64,000 bases of DNA. Source: RGIG4079 sp045646905 (GTDB lineage: Bacteria > Bacteroidota > Bacteroidia > Bacteroidales > Muribaculaceae). Below are positions 27,686 through 36,321 of the stretch, piece by piece (positions within the stretch are counted from its first letter, which is position 1; each line of letters opens with the position of its first letter). The stretch is from contig JAZRLP010000024.1 in assembly GCA_045646905.1 (NCBI GenBank), forward strand, positions 124,001 to 188,000, written 5' to 3'. Made by a program: the position numbers and the translations under genes. The notes under the pieces were generated by a model. That model was given only the letters and a program-made list of their open reading frames with translations. It made no database searches and had not been told where the DNA came from.

Positions 27686-28807
27686 CTAATTGACTAATTC
27701 TTCAACAATGAGTCGTGCTGTTGTTTGGGCGGCTTTGTTAGTGCCGAGGCGTGAGCGCATATGGGTGTAACCGTCGAGTTGGGCTTGGTGGTTTGCCCCA
27801 CCGGATATCACTTTGCTCAATTCAAGGGCAACACCTTCGGGCTCGCAATAATGCAATAGCATCTCTTTTACGACCTCGCGATTTGCGATTAGGTTGGGGA
27901 GTGATACAAACGGAATTTTTAAGATGTGTTTGAAAAGGTTGTACGAAATTTTTGAGCCATTGGCTCGATAGCACACAACTTGTGGAGTGCGCAATAGGGC
28001 GGCTTCGAGTGTGGCTGTTCCCGATGTGACAAGAGCTGCCTCGGCTACGCTCATCAATTCAAAAGTGGCACCAGTTACGACTGGGAGGTTGCTCAAGGCT
28101 GAATACATTGAGCCATCAATGCCCGGAGCACCAGCTATAACTGCTTGATATTGGGGGAAGCGTTTTGCCGCTTCAAGCATAATGGGGAGATTGTTGCGAA
28201 TCTCTCCTCGTCGTGATCCTGGCACAAGGGCAAGAATGGGGCGTGCCTCAAGGTTGTGTGTATTGATGAAATCATCGACCGATGGTAGCGATTGCATGCG
28301 TTGTTCAATCTCTTCAACCGATGGGTTGCCTACATATGTTACATCGTAGTTGTGTTTTTGGAAGAACTCTACCTCAAAGGGAAGAATGGAAAACAATCGG
28401 GTGACATATTTCTTGATATCTTTCACGCGATACTCCTTCCAAGCCCACACTTTGGGCGATATGTAATAAAATACAGGTATGCCTAACTGATGGGCTGCTT
28501 TGGCAAGTTTGAGATTAAAACTGGGATAGTCAACAAGTATTAAAGCGTCGGGACATGATTGGCGTAGGGCCTCCTTTGCACGACGGAGGTTGCCAAACAC
28601 TTTGTCAAGGTTGCGCAACACCTCGCTAAATCCCATATAAGCCATGTCGCGATAGTCAACCACAGGATCGCGACCAGTAGCCTTGCGCATGAGGTCGCCA
28701 CCGAGATACACAAACTCGGCTTGAGCGTCAACTTGTTGCAATTCTTTGATTAGTTCGGCAGCATGTATGTCGCCCGAAGCTTCACCTACCGATAAAAAAT
28801 ATTTCAT
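27686..28807 (-). CDS. lpxB: Lipid-A-disaccharide synthase
   Basis: 373 residues, the normal length. Family blocks are MKYFLSVGEASGDIHAAEL at the start, YYISPKVWAWKEYR, LPFEVEFFQKHNYDVTYVGNP, LVPGSRRGEI and VTSGTATLEAAL. By family (GT19) it joins UDP-diacylglucosamine and lipid X on the inner face of the inner membrane in lipid A synthesis. No other lpx gene is adjacent. A TATCTTTG -7 box with a -33 TTTG precedes it. Confidence 0.95.
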   Translation of the reverse strand: MKYFLSVGEASGDIHAAELIKELQQVDAQAEFVYLGGDLMRKATGRDPVVDYRDMAYMGFSEVLRNLDKVFGNLRRAKEALRQSCPDALILVDYPSFNLKLAKAAHQLGIPVFYYISPKVWAWKEYRVKDIKKYVTRLFSILPFEVEFFQKHNYDVTYVGNPSVEEIEQRMQSLPSVDDFINTHNLEARPILALVPGSRRGEIRNNLPIMLEAAKRFPQYQAVIAGAPGIDGSMYSALSNLPVVTGATFELMSVAEAALVTSGTATLEAALLRTPQVVCYRANGSKISYNLFKHILKIPFVSLPNLIANREVVKEMLLHYCEPEGVALELSKVISGGANHQAQLDGYTHMRSRLGTNKAAQTTARLIVEELVN

Positions 28808-28835
28808 GTTGTTAACTCGTTAATTAATCCTTTTA

Positions 28836-28865
28836 CAAAGATACAACAAAGAATCGAAATGCAAA
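28836..28865 (-). promoter_or_regulatory. Promoter for lpxB
   Basis: Minus strand: -33 TTTG at 28862-28865, 18-base spacer, -7 TATCTTTG at 28836-28843. The predicted leader is about 24 bases. Confidence 0.6.
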
Positions 28866-28899
28866 GGGCTTAATTAAATGAAGCACAATATTGCCCTTA

Positions 28900-28948
28900 T
28901 AAAAGTAAAAAGTGCTGTGGCGAATTGAGAAATTGCGCAACAGCACCT
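28900..28948 (-). terminator. Terminator of the FISUMP-like gene
   Basis: On the minus strand, GGTGCTGTTGCGC and its partner around GCCACAGCACT form a long GC-rich stem with a 10-13 base loop, followed by TTTTTACTTTT. It lies 20 bases after the stop at 28968. Confidence 0.75.
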
Positions 28949-28967
28949 AAACTATTTTGATAACTTG

Positions 28968-30380
28968 TTATTTAGTTACAGGGTGAACCAAGCATTCTTC
29001 GTAGCGCTCTTCATAACCGATTTTTACAAAATCTTTGGTGATCATCAGAGAGTATGCCGAATCGTTGTATCTGCTTTCGGCTGAGTCGGCAGTCCAGAAC
29101 GCACTGCTATATTCGCCATTTTTTACAGGGAAGAAGATGTAATTGCCGTTGATTTTACTGATGGCCTTGCATCCGTAAATGCGTCCCAACTGAGTCCACT
29201 CCCAGGTGCAGTTATCGAGCAATTCTTGAACCTCCGCCTTTGTTGGAAGTCGCCAAGTGCCACCCCAAAGAGATTTTGCAACGTCGTATTTTGAGTTGGC
29301 TTTAATACTTGCAATCTCTTTTTTGTCTAAGCTGGTGCGACCATTCTCTTTGTCTGTTGCAGGTTTTAGAGCTCCCCATTCATATTCGGTGCCGTATTCC
29401 TCTGAAGATGGTGCGCCGATATGGCATGTAGCCCATTTTACACCCGATGGCAAACCGAGGTCAACCCACTTGTGACCATTAGTTTGACCTTGTGACGACA
29501 CGGTTATCATAGTGCTGTTTGTTGAAACTGGGCGCACGCCAAATCCTGATGAACGTTCGCCTGTGCCCATCTCGCCGAGTGCTGCACCGAAGTGATAGTT
29601 CCAAGCGCCATTGTTGTATGAATCCTTGTAAGGAGTTGAAGCCCAATAGTTGCCACACACGTTGGCATTCTCTATCTTTGATGAACGCTCTTTATAACCG
29701 GTTGAAGGTAGGAAAATTGAACGACCATTTTTGCTATTGGTAAATAAATGCCCATAGAGATTGCCTTTTTTGATGTAGTCGTAGTCGCAATATTGTAATA
29801 ATTCGTCAAACTCAGCTTTTGTAGGCATTCGCCACGCTTTGCCCCATTTGGCGGTTGCTACATCGTAGGTTGCATTGCCCGAAATGTCGTCCATTTCTTT
29901 GCCGTATGTTTTGCCGTTTGAAGGCATGTAAGATGTCTTTGTTGCAGTTTCGCCCCAAGCATAGAGACCACCAGGCTGTTCGGGCTTTGTGGCTCCCACA
30001 TTGCAAGTAGCCCATAGTGTGCCCGAAGGAAGACCTAAATCCACCCATTCGTGTCCGTTGATTTTGCCTGTTGCAGGGCCTTCACTTTTTGGTGTATCTG
30101 CTTTCTTTGTCCTAACGATTTCGCCTTTCGCTTCTAATAGTTGGAGGTGTCTTTCGTTTTGATTTTCAGAAGATACCTCTTCTTGGCTTGAAGAACTATT
30201 ATTGTTGTTATCATCACTTTGGGTTATAACCTTTGACGCTTTGTCGACACCTTTCTTTATCTGTTTTACGGCCTCTGATTCAACAGCTTTCTTTATTCTT
30301 TTTAGAAGACTTTGTGCGTTTGTGTCAATAGTTCCTATAGAAAGGAGTAGCGCTAATGCAATAACTAATTTTCTTCTCAT
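28968..30380 (-). CDS. Exported protein with two FISUMP-like domains
   Basis: 470 residues with a signal peptide (MRRKLVIALALLLSIGTIDTNA). Residues about 25-100 are charged and Ser/Asn-rich, probably a flexible linker. Two tandem domains follow: NGHEWVDLGLPSGTLWATCN (about 110-290) and NGHKWVDLGLPSGVKWATCH (about 300-470), each with a WRMPTKAEF or WRLPTKAEV block and a YWAS or FWTA region. This is the Fibrobacter succinogenes major paralogous domain found across Bacteroidetes surface proteins. Its biochemical role is not known; a cell-surface or carbohydrate-related role is often assumed. Monocistronic, ending at a strong hairpin. Confidence 0.75.
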   Translation of the reverse strand: MRRKLVIALALLLSIGTIDTNAQSLLKRIKKAVESEAVKQIKKGVDKASKVITQSDDNNNNSSSSQEEVSSENQNERHLQLLEAKGEIVRTKKADTPKSEGPATGKINGHEWVDLGLPSGTLWATCNVGATKPEQPGGLYAWGETATKTSYMPSNGKTYGKEMDDISGNATYDVATAKWGKAWRMPTKAEFDELLQYCDYDYIKKGNLYGHLFTNSKNGRSIFLPSTGYKERSSKIENANVCGNYWASTPYKDSYNNGAWNYHFGAALGEMGTGERSSGFGVRPVSTNSTMITVSSQGQTNGHKWVDLGLPSGVKWATCHIGAPSSEEYGTEYEWGALKPATDKENGRTSLDKKEIASIKANSKYDVAKSLWGGTWRLPTKAEVQELLDNCTWEWTQLGRIYGCKAISKINGNYIFFPVKNGEYSSAFWTADSAESRYNDSAYSLMITKDFVKIGYEERYEECLVHPVTK

Positions 30381-30658
30381 GATATTTAATTTGATAAATG
30401 TGTAAGATGTAAAAATCAGCGTAAATTTAGATACTTAAATTTGTAATGTCAAGTTTTGTAGCATGTTATTTAGCATAAAAGAGTAATAATCAAAAATGGA
30501 GGCTCATATGAAACGACTTTAAATTCTTTTTAGATTATGATAATTGTTTGAGTAGGATTTTATGCAAAAAAACGAAAATCAATACTAATAATATATTAAG
30601 TGAGTGGGTTTTGGTGCTTTTCTTTGTGAAGAATTAGGCATTTATGAATTGTTATTGC

Positions 30659-30666
30659 TATCTTTG
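30659..30666 (+). promoter_or_regulatory. Promoter -7 box (TATCTTTG) for hflX
   Basis: Exact TAnnTTTG ending 8 bases before the hflX ATG, so the leader would be only 1-4 bases. No other feature was seen in the 294-base gap 30381-30674. Confidence 0.5.
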
Positions 30667-30674
30667 CGCCTACG

Positions 30675-31907
30675 ATGAAAGATTTAATATTAAGTAAAGA
30701 AACAAGCGAAAAGGCTGTGCTCGTGGGACTCATTACTCCTCAACAAGGGGAGGCAAAGGCTAATGAGTATCTCGACGAGTTGGCATTCCTTGCCGATACA
30801 GCTGGTGCAGTTACTGTAAAGAAGTTCCTTCAACGCCTCGATCACCCCAATACTGCTACATTTGTGGGAAAGGGTAAACTTGAGGAGATTAAGCAGTTTG
30901 TAGAGGAAAATGAGATAGGTATGGTGATTTTTGATGATGACCTCTCAACAAAACAGGTGTCAATTATCGAACGAGAATTGCAAGTGAAGATTCTCGACCG
31001 TACAAGTCTTATCCTTGATATTTTTGCTAAACGAGCGCAAACTGCTAATGCTAAAACGCAAGTGGAACTTGCTCAATATCAATATCTATTGCCACGATTG
31101 ACTCGAATGTGGACTCACTTGGAGCGTCAACGAGGTGGTATAGGTATGCGTGGTCCTGGTGAAACGCAAATTGAGACCGACCGCCGTATTATTCTTGACA
31201 AAATTTCGCGCCTTAAAGCCGAACTTAAAAATATCGATAAACAAAAGTCTATCCAACGCAAAAATCGAGGCAAACTCACTCGCGTGGCTCTTGTGGGATA
31301 TACCAATGTGGGTAAATCTACCTTGATGAACCTTTTGAGTAAGAGTGAAGTGTTTGCCGAAAATAAGCTTTTTGCGACACTCGATACCACTGTTCGCAAG
31401 GTGATTATTGAGAATCTGCCCTTCTTGTTGACCGATACCGTTGGGTTTATCCGTAAGTTGCCCACCCACTTGGTTGAGTCGTTTAAGTCAACGCTCGATG
31501 AGGTGCGCGAAGCCGATGTGTTGCTTCATGTGGTGGATATTAGCCACCCTCAATTTGAAGAGCAAGTAGAGGTGGTAAATAAAACCTTGCAAGAAATATG
31601 CGATAGTGCCGATAAGCCCATGATTATGGTGTTTAATAAGGTTGATGCATTCACATATACTCCAAAAGATGAGGACGACCTCACACCTCGCACTCGCGAA
31701 AATATTTCGCTCGACGAATTGAAAGCAACATGGATGAGTAAAATGCACGAAAATTGTGTGTTTATCTCGGCCAAACAACAAATAAATATTGATGAGTTGA
31801 AAGAGAAAGTTTATGCAAAGGCAAAGGAAATTCACCTTTCGCGTTTCCCCTATAACGACTTCCTCTTCCAAACATATGACCAAGAAGATTGGGATAGCGA
31901 GTCGTAA
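30675..31907 (+). CDS. hflX: GTPase HflX
   Basis: 410 residues with both HflX domains. The N-terminal domain has LKEETS-like start and VEFIDDD-type blocks (VIFDDDLSTKQVSIIE), then RGGIGMRGPGETQIETDRR, a family hallmark. The G domain follows with P-loop GYTNVGKST (near 209), DTTVRK, LLTDTVGFIRKLP (G3) and VFNKVDAF (G4). By family it binds the 50S subunit and rescues or splits stalled ribosomes, especially under stress. Very short predicted leader. The 125-base gap that follows holds a weak hairpin near 31984-32000. Confidence 0.94.
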   Translation: MKDLILSKETSEKAVLVGLITPQQGEAKANEYLDELAFLADTAGAVTVKKFLQRLDHPNTATFVGKGKLEEIKQFVEENEIGMVIFDDDLSTKQVSIIERELQVKILDRTSLILDIFAKRAQTANAKTQVELAQYQYLLPRLTRMWTHLERQRGGIGMRGPGETQIETDRRIILDKISRLKAELKNIDKQKSIQRKNRGKLTRVALVGYTNVGKSTLMNLLSKSEVFAENKLFATLDTTVRKVIIENLPFLLTDTVGFIRKLPTHLVESFKSTLDEVREADVLLHVVDISHPQFEEQVEVVNKTLQEICDSADKPMIMVFNKVDAFTYTPKDEDDLTPRTRENISLDELKATWMSKMHENCVFISAKQQINIDELKEKVYAKAKEIHLSRFPYNDFLFQTYDQEDWDSES

Positions 31908-32035
31908 ACGACTTGCTCCCTGTCTTTGCTCCATAAAATTCTCTACCCCGGAGTTTAATCGCTCCAACTCATAACCAAAAGTGAAACTCATTGCGAGTTT
32001 AATAATAACCTTTATTGTAATAGTGTGACAGAATG

Positions 32036-34057
32036 ATGAATTATCGCAAACTCACTGCGACTGAGATAAAAATGCTCAAGTCGCAAGGTTGTGTGAGTGA
32101 AACATGGAATTGTATTGAGGTGTCAAGCGATTTCAATCCTCATCACTACCGTAATGTAACTTTTTCGGGCGTTGTTCGCCTTGGTGCAACCAACAAAATT
32201 TTTTGTCGCGACAGTAGCGTAGAGTGCCAAAGTGGTATCTATAATGCTACTATTCACAATTGTATTATAGGCGATGATGTGTATATCGCTAAAGTTTCTA
32301 ATTATATTGCTAACTATGACATTGCCGACGGGGTATTTATTGAAAATGTAAATCGCATAAATGCTACTGGAGAATCAACCTATGGCAATGGTGTGCAAGT
32401 GTCGGTGTTGAACGAGTCGGGTGGACGAGAAGTGCCCATCTGTGACCAATTGTCGGCGCATGTGGCTTATTTCATTGCAATGTATCGTCACAAACCACGA
32501 TTGATTAATTCGTTGAGAAATTTAATCATTGAATATGCCCAACGACAGCGCTCTGAACGAGGCCGAATAGGCAAGAGCTCTATAATCATAAATAGCGGTG
32601 ACATTGTTGATGTGAAGATAGGCGAATGTGCTCGAATAGATGGTGCATCACGCCTTAAAAATGGCACGATAGCATCAACGCAAGTGGCTCCCGTGAAGGT
32701 AGGGGTGAATGTGATTGCCGATGATTTCATTTTTATGTCGGGCGCCGAGGTTGATGAAGGAGCCGTGATGACACGAGTCTTTGTGGGGCAAGGTGCGCGA
32801 GTGGCACGATTGTTTTCGGCGCATGACTCGTTGTTTTTTGCCAACTGCACATGTGAAAATGGCGAGGCGGCATCGGTATTTGCTGGGCCAAACACTGTGT
32901 CAACCCATAAGTCGAGTCTATTGATAGCAGGAATGTTCTCGTTTCTAAATGCTGGGTCGGGTTCAAATCAAAGCAATCATATGTATAAACTTGGACCTAT
33001 TCATCAAGGTATTGTAGAGCGAGGCTCAAAAACCACAAGCGATTCCTATATATTGTGGCCAGCACATATTGGAGCATTCTCGTTGGTAATGGGGCGTCAT
33101 GTTGGGCATCCCGATACCTCTCGACTGCCGTTTTCATATCTTATTGAAAAATCGGGCAAATCATATCTTGTGCCAGGGGTGAATCTTAAGAGCGTAGGCA
33201 CTATTCGCGATAGCAAAAAATGGCCACGACGCGACCGTCGCACTGGTCACGACCTCCTCGATAAAATCAATTATAACCTATTGAGCCCCTACACAGTGGC
33301 AAAGATGATAGAAGGAGTTAATTTGCTCCAAAGTATAAAAGAAACTTCGGGCGAAACGGCCTCGACTTATTCTTATCAAGGAATGACCATTGACGCGAGG
33401 GCGTTGGATAATGGTATGAAATACTACCAATATGCTATCGATAAATTTATGGGTAATTCGGTGATTAGCAGGCTGAAAGATACGACGGATATTGATGATG
33501 CTAATTTGCCCCGACTGTTGTCAGCAATTGCATCGGCAGGTGAAGGAGAGTGGATTGATGTAGCGGGGTTAATAGCCCCCAAAAGTGAAATTACACGATT
33601 GTGTGACGATATTGAAACTGGAGTGATTGAGGATGTGGAATCAATCAACACGCGATTGCGCGAAATGCATCTTTGCTACTATGACATGGAATGGAATTGG
33701 GTGGCGGAGCACTTCAAAATATGGTGGGGCAAAGAGTGTAGCGAACTCACCACCACTGACCTCGTGGCAATCATAAAACGATGGCATGAAAGTGTGATTA
33801 CGCTCGATAAATTGCTTTATGACGACGCTCGCAAGGAATTCTCGTTAGAGAAGAAAGTGGGATTTGGCGTAGATGGAACTTTGCAATGTAAAGAGCGTGA
33901 CTTTGAGCAAGTGAGAGGAGAGTTTGAAAGCGACTCATTCGTGAAAATGGTGCTTGCTCACATCAATGACAAAACAGCCCTTGGCCACGAAATGCTCCAC
34001 CGCTTGGGCGTTGAAGTAGGAGGCATAGGCGAGAACCAAACATTAAAGATAGAATAA
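32036..34057 (+). CDS. DUF4954-family protein with left-handed beta-helix repeats
   Basis: 673 residues from the second ATG (MNYRKLTATEIKMLKSQGC); an ATG one codon earlier is equally possible. The region to about residue 330 has hexapeptide-like repeats (IYNATIHNCIIGDDVYIA, RIDGASRLKNGTIAS, EVDEGAVMTRVFVGQGA), which fold as a left-handed beta-helix, as in UDP-sugar acyl- or nucleotidyltransferases. The C-terminal half is alpha-helical. Length and order match DUF4954 proteins common in Bacteroidetes. No catalytic role is established. Ends 26 bases before a strong terminator. Confidence 0.82.
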   Translation: MNYRKLTATEIKMLKSQGCVSETWNCIEVSSDFNPHHYRNVTFSGVVRLGATNKIFCRDSSVECQSGIYNATIHNCIIGDDVYIAKVSNYIANYDIADGVFIENVNRINATGESTYGNGVQVSVLNESGGREVPICDQLSAHVAYFIAMYRHKPRLINSLRNLIIEYAQRQRSERGRIGKSSIIINSGDIVDVKIGECARIDGASRLKNGTIASTQVAPVKVGVNVIADDFIFMSGAEVDEGAVMTRVFVGQGARVARLFSAHDSLFFANCTCENGEAASVFAGPNTVSTHKSSLLIAGMFSFLNAGSGSNQSNHMYKLGPIHQGIVERGSKTTSDSYILWPAHIGAFSLVMGRHVGHPDTSRLPFSYLIEKSGKSYLVPGVNLKSVGTIRDSKKWPRRDRRTGHDLLDKINYNLLSPYTVAKMIEGVNLLQSIKETSGETASTYSYQGMTIDARALDNGMKYYQYAIDKFMGNSVISRLKDTTDIDDANLPRLLSAIASAGEGEWIDVAGLIAPKSEITRLCDDIETGVIEDVESINTRLREMHLCYYDMEWNWVAEHFKIWWGKECSELTTTDLVAIIKRWHESVITLDKLLYDDARKEFSLEKKVGFGVDGTLQCKERDFEQVRGEFESDSFVKMVLAHINDKTALGHEMLHRLGVEVGGIGENQTLKIE

Positions 34058-34082
34058 AATGGCGATTTTATAGTCACTTTTT

Positions 34083-34126
34083 AAGTCGGCCCTTCCGATA
34101 GCAGGTGGGGCTGACTAATTTTTTGA
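34083..34126 (+). terminator. Terminator of the DUF4954 gene
   Basis: AGTCGGCCC at 34084-34092 pairs with GGGCTGACT at 34108-34116 (one G-U pair), followed by AATTTTTTG. Confidence 0.75.
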
Positions 34127-34132
34127 TAAAAA

Positions 34133-34163
34133 TTGCAGAAATGAAAAATAAACTCTAATTTTG
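34133..34163 (+). promoter_or_regulatory. Strong promoter before a non-coding stretch
   Basis: TTG at 34133-34135, 20-base spacer, TAATTTTG at 34156-34163. Both elements and spacing fit the Bacteroidetes consensus. Transcription would start near 34168, about 350 bases before the next plausible start codon (34516). Confidence 0.6.
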
Positions 34164-34167
34164 CACT

Positions 34168-34466
34168 GACTCGGTAGCCTGGAGGGGCTTCGAGGGTTAC
34201 ATATTATCGACGTTTACAAGCGTTATCTTTAAGTCATCGAATCTCGCAAATTCATCACTCCCTAAAGATAAAGCAACTGTAGATGTCCATCGTGATGTCA
34301 TATATTAACATCATTTACATTATTGTCACTAATCGTGATGATATGTTGAGATGTTTTATATACACATCTGGCGTGGGCTGCTGAGTTGCTTATCCGTGGG
34401 AGGTGGCCAATGCGAGAGCCTGATGACTGGGGATAAGTAGTAACAGAATCCCACGTCATCTTTTTA
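34168..34466 (+). ncRNA. Candidate structured RNA or long leader upstream of the HTH gene
   Basis: About 300 bases from a consensus promoter to a T-run, with no plus-strand ORF of note. Three folds are visible: GTAGCC with GGTTAC near 34173-34200; ATTGTCAC-taatc-GTGATGAT near 34322-34342; and a nested 3' element at 34369-34458. The last has an outer 9-bp stem (TGGCGTGGG with CCCACGTCA) and an inner stem (GTTGCTTATCC with GGATAAG...AAC), then TCTTTTT like an intrinsic terminator. It matches no RNA family I can name; SRP, 6S and tmRNA signatures were looked for and not found. It could instead be a regulatory leader of the HTH gene. Confidence 0.4.
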
Positions 34467-34515
34467 TAACAGTCTGATTTTGGGGAATTCATTCAGACAA
34501 AAATCTCGCATCACG

Positions 34516-34743
34516 ATGCACATAGGCGAAATAATACGACTCACCGTAAAACAACAAGGGCTCACCACCGTGTGGCTTGCCCGTCAATTATCATGTTCAC
34601 GCACCAACGTGTATAAAATCTATGCACAACATTCACTCGACACAAATACTCTGCGTCGAATTTCAATCATCTTAAAAACCGACTTCTTCGCCCTCTACTC
34701 CGAAGACATCGCTTCGCGTTTTAATGATAACAACAATATTTAA
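34516..34743 (+). CDS. Small XRE-like helix-turn-helix protein
   Basis: 75 residues from the ATG at 34516 (MHIGEIIRLTVKQQG); a GTG/ATG 12 codons upstream adds nothing family-like. Residues 5-60 look like a Cro/C1-type HTH (TTVWLARQLSCSRTNVYKIY as the two DNA-binding helices). Such short HTH proteins are common near accessory loci of Bacteroidetes. It is the only regulator near the peptide cluster that starts 360 bases downstream and may control it, but that is inference. An inverted repeat GTCTGA...TCAGAC lies at 34472-34498, just before the gene. Confidence 0.72.
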   Translation: MHIGEIIRLTVKQQGLTTVWLARQLSCSRTNVYKIYAQHSLDTNTLRRISIILKTDFFALYSEDIASRFNDNNNI

Positions 34744-34751
34744 GCGTTCTA

Positions 34752-34783
34752 TTTGCTGAATTGGTTAATGTGTTGTATTTTTG
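34752..34783 (+). promoter_or_regulatory. Promoter upstream of the CXXX peptide cluster
   Basis: TTTG at 34752-34755, 20-base spacer, TATTTTTG at 34776-34783. A transcript from here would carry a leader of about 310 bases before precursor 1; that stretch (34790-35101) is AT-rich, with only a weak hairpin AACCC-caaa-GGGTT near 34920. Confidence 0.45.
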
Positions 34784-35049
34784 TGTATTAAGTAATATAT
34801 ATTGCATATGCTATGTGCATGTTACAAAAATCTCAAAATCTTTACTTTTTCAATACCTTCCCCAATAAAGTCTTTATTATAAAACTCAAGATTCTTATTT
34901 TTTTCTATTTTTCATCATAAACCCCAAAGGGTTCAACGAAGCATATTCGAGTTAATTATGAATTATGTATTAATTGACGTTGCCCCCAATCAGTTTACAT
35001 GTCAACTACTCAATTACACTAATTCCCAATACTATCCTTTTTAATTTAA

Positions 35050-35057
35050 TACCTTTG
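35050..35057 (+). promoter_or_regulatory. Promoter -7 box (TACCTTTG) for precursor 1
   Basis: Exact TAnnTTTG, 44 bases before the ATG at 35102. No clear -33 TTG. It may be the proximal promoter of the peptide cluster. Confidence 0.45.
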
Positions 35058-35101
35058 ACAAAATAATTTCCGTTTAACACATCTCAAAAAAATTATTACT
35101 T

Positions 35102-35371
35102 ATGAAATCAAACAAAAACGAAGAATTAAAATCACGTCGTGATTTCTTCAAAAAAGCAGCAAAATCAGCCCTCCCTATCCTTGGGGCTGTAGTTCTCGCA
35201 AGTTCACCTATGGCTTCTAAAGCCGCAGAGATTGCCCGAGGGTGCAATGGCAGTTGTTATGTAGGATGTGGATCCAATTGCTCCGGAGGTTGTGATGGCG
35301 GCTGTAAAAATTCTTGTTACACCCATTGTAATACAACCTGCAAAGGTACTGCAACTAATTATTGGAAATAA
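35102..35371 (+). CDS. CXXX-repeat radical SAM target peptide, precursor 1 (Tat signal)
   Basis: 89 residues. The N-terminus has a twin-arginine signal: charged start, SRRDFFK (residues 12-18), hydrophobic stretch ALPILGAVVLASSP, and a likely cleavage after KAA (near 41). The C-terminal part holds nine Cys at mostly four-residue spacing (GCNGSCYVGCGSNC...), with Gly, Ser and Asn between, ending in a Cys-free YWK tail. This is the Cys-Xaa-Xaa-Xaa repeat family described as a radical SAM target (named from memory of the TIGR04114-04119 group). First gene of the cluster; four relatives follow. It is probably modified in the cytoplasm and then exported by Tat. Confidence 0.85.
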   Translation: MKSNKNEELKSRRDFFKKAAKSALPILGAVVLASSPMASKAAEIARGCNGSCYVGCGSNCSGGCDGGCKNSCYTHCNTTCKGTATNYWK

Positions 35372-35437
35372 CAGTAGCTACATCTTAAATTATTGCGTGG
35401 TGTAAAATTTACACCACCATTTTCACATTATTTGTTT

Positions 35438-35929
35438 ATGAGAAAACTCTGTGTAAATTTATTATTATGCTTGATGTCCAACCTATCGGCACAAGCCACT
35501 ATTTATATTTTTCAAGTAGGTGGAGATATATGTACACCTGTCACATTAAGAACCTCCGACGGCGATTATACTATATATAATTCTATAACCATTGAGGAAT
35601 ATAACATTAGTTGGTTTGAAGCCTTTGATTGTCAAGGTCGCAAACTATTAAACCCAAGTGGGAGCGTATCATATGGCACCAACGAACCTACAGTTTATAC
35701 TTATGTATTTAAAACATTGTTTCCTAATTCTTCCTACGATAACAATTCAGGAGGATATGATAATGACGATAGTTATGGGAGCTCAGAAACAAATGGAAAT
35801 TGGTCCCAAAACATTACAGATGCCTCAAAAGATTTTATAAAAAAACCAGAGGCATTCCAGTTGTGGGTTACCCTAATTTATCATTCAATATTGGGGCCTC
35901 TCGAGTTTATGGAGAGTTTGCAAGATTAA
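35438..35929 (+). CDS. N-terminal part of a frameshifted secreted barrel-like protein
   Basis: From the ATG at 35438 (signal peptide MRKLCVNLLLCLMSNLSAQA) this reads about 134 residues of sensible sequence: a beta-rich domain with IYIFQVGGDICTPVTLR, then an Asn/Asp/Gly/Ser linker. It reaches ATA AAA AAA CCA at 35837-35848, after which the frame gives a short nonsense tail to 35929. A -1 shift on the A7 run (35839-35845) joins it to the next frame, which stays open to 36294. The run matches the slippery A-AAA-AAA heptamer. The full product would be about 285 residues. No family recognised. It may be a decayed, phase-variable or slippage-expressed gene. Confidence 0.6.
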   Translation: MRKLCVNLLLCLMSNLSAQATIYIFQVGGDICTPVTLRTSDGDYTIYNSITIEEYNISWFEAFDCQGRKLLNPSGSVSYGTNEPTVYTYVFKTLFPNSSYDNNSGGYDNDDSYGSSETNGNWSQNITDASKDFIKKPEAFQLWVTLIYHSILGPLEFMESLQD

Positions 35930-36294
35930 AGACTTGTCTTGGTGGAGCCGGAGGATACACACTTTATGGTGGAGTAGGTAAAGATTGGCTTTTTAAAGGT
36001 GCCAATAGTGACAAATTGTCTTGGCACGTTGGTGTAGGTTATTACGGAGTGTTTGGTTATAATCAAAACCAAGAGTTTGATTGGGGAGTGACTATTTCTG
36101 AAACGCCTGTATGTGAAGGCTATGCTTTAGATATGGATTTGGTATATACTTATTATTTTAGTCGAAGTAAACGTTTTGGCTTTTTTGTTGGAGCTGGATT
36201 TGGTGGTGGTAATTTAGAAGGAAGTACCGATGATTTTGAATTCCTTTGGGACATTCAAGTAGGTCTTTCAGTGAAACTATTTGGTAGCAAATAA
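35800..36294 (+). CDS. C-terminal part of the frameshifted gene, outer-membrane barrel-like
   Basis: Read in the -1 frame relative to the gene above; meaningful sequence begins at about 35840 (TRGIPVVGYPNLSFNIGAS). It shows alternating aromatic and Gly-rich strands (YTLYGGVGKDWLF, WHVGVGYYGVFGY, FGFFVGAGFGGG), as in small outer-membrane barrels, and ends KLFGSK. There is no signal peptide or good start of its own, which supports it being the second half of one gene. It lies between precursors 1 and 2, so it may be a surface partner of the exported peptides. Confidence 0.6.
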   Translation: MVPKHYRCLKRFYKKTRGIPVVGYPNLSFNIGASRVYGEFARLKTCLGGAGGYTLYGGVGKDWLFKGANSDKLSWHVGVGYYGVFGYNQNQEFDWGVTISETPVCEGYALDMDLVYTYYFSRSKRFGFFVGAGFGGGNLEGSTDDFEFLWDIQVGLSVKLFGSK

Positions 36295-36321
36295 TAATTT
36301 TAACAAATAAATTAATCTATT

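Noticed and set aside
34168..34466. SRP RNA, 6S RNA or tmRNA as identity of the structured transcript
   Set aside because: The conserved SRP apical sequence, the 6S layout of one long hairpin with a central bubble, and the tmRNA tRNA-like ends were not found.
34298..34492. Minus-strand ORF of 64 codons overlapping the structured RNA
   Set aside because: No family-like sequence, no promoter on that strand, and it lies over paired RNA stems, so it is probably a chance ORF.
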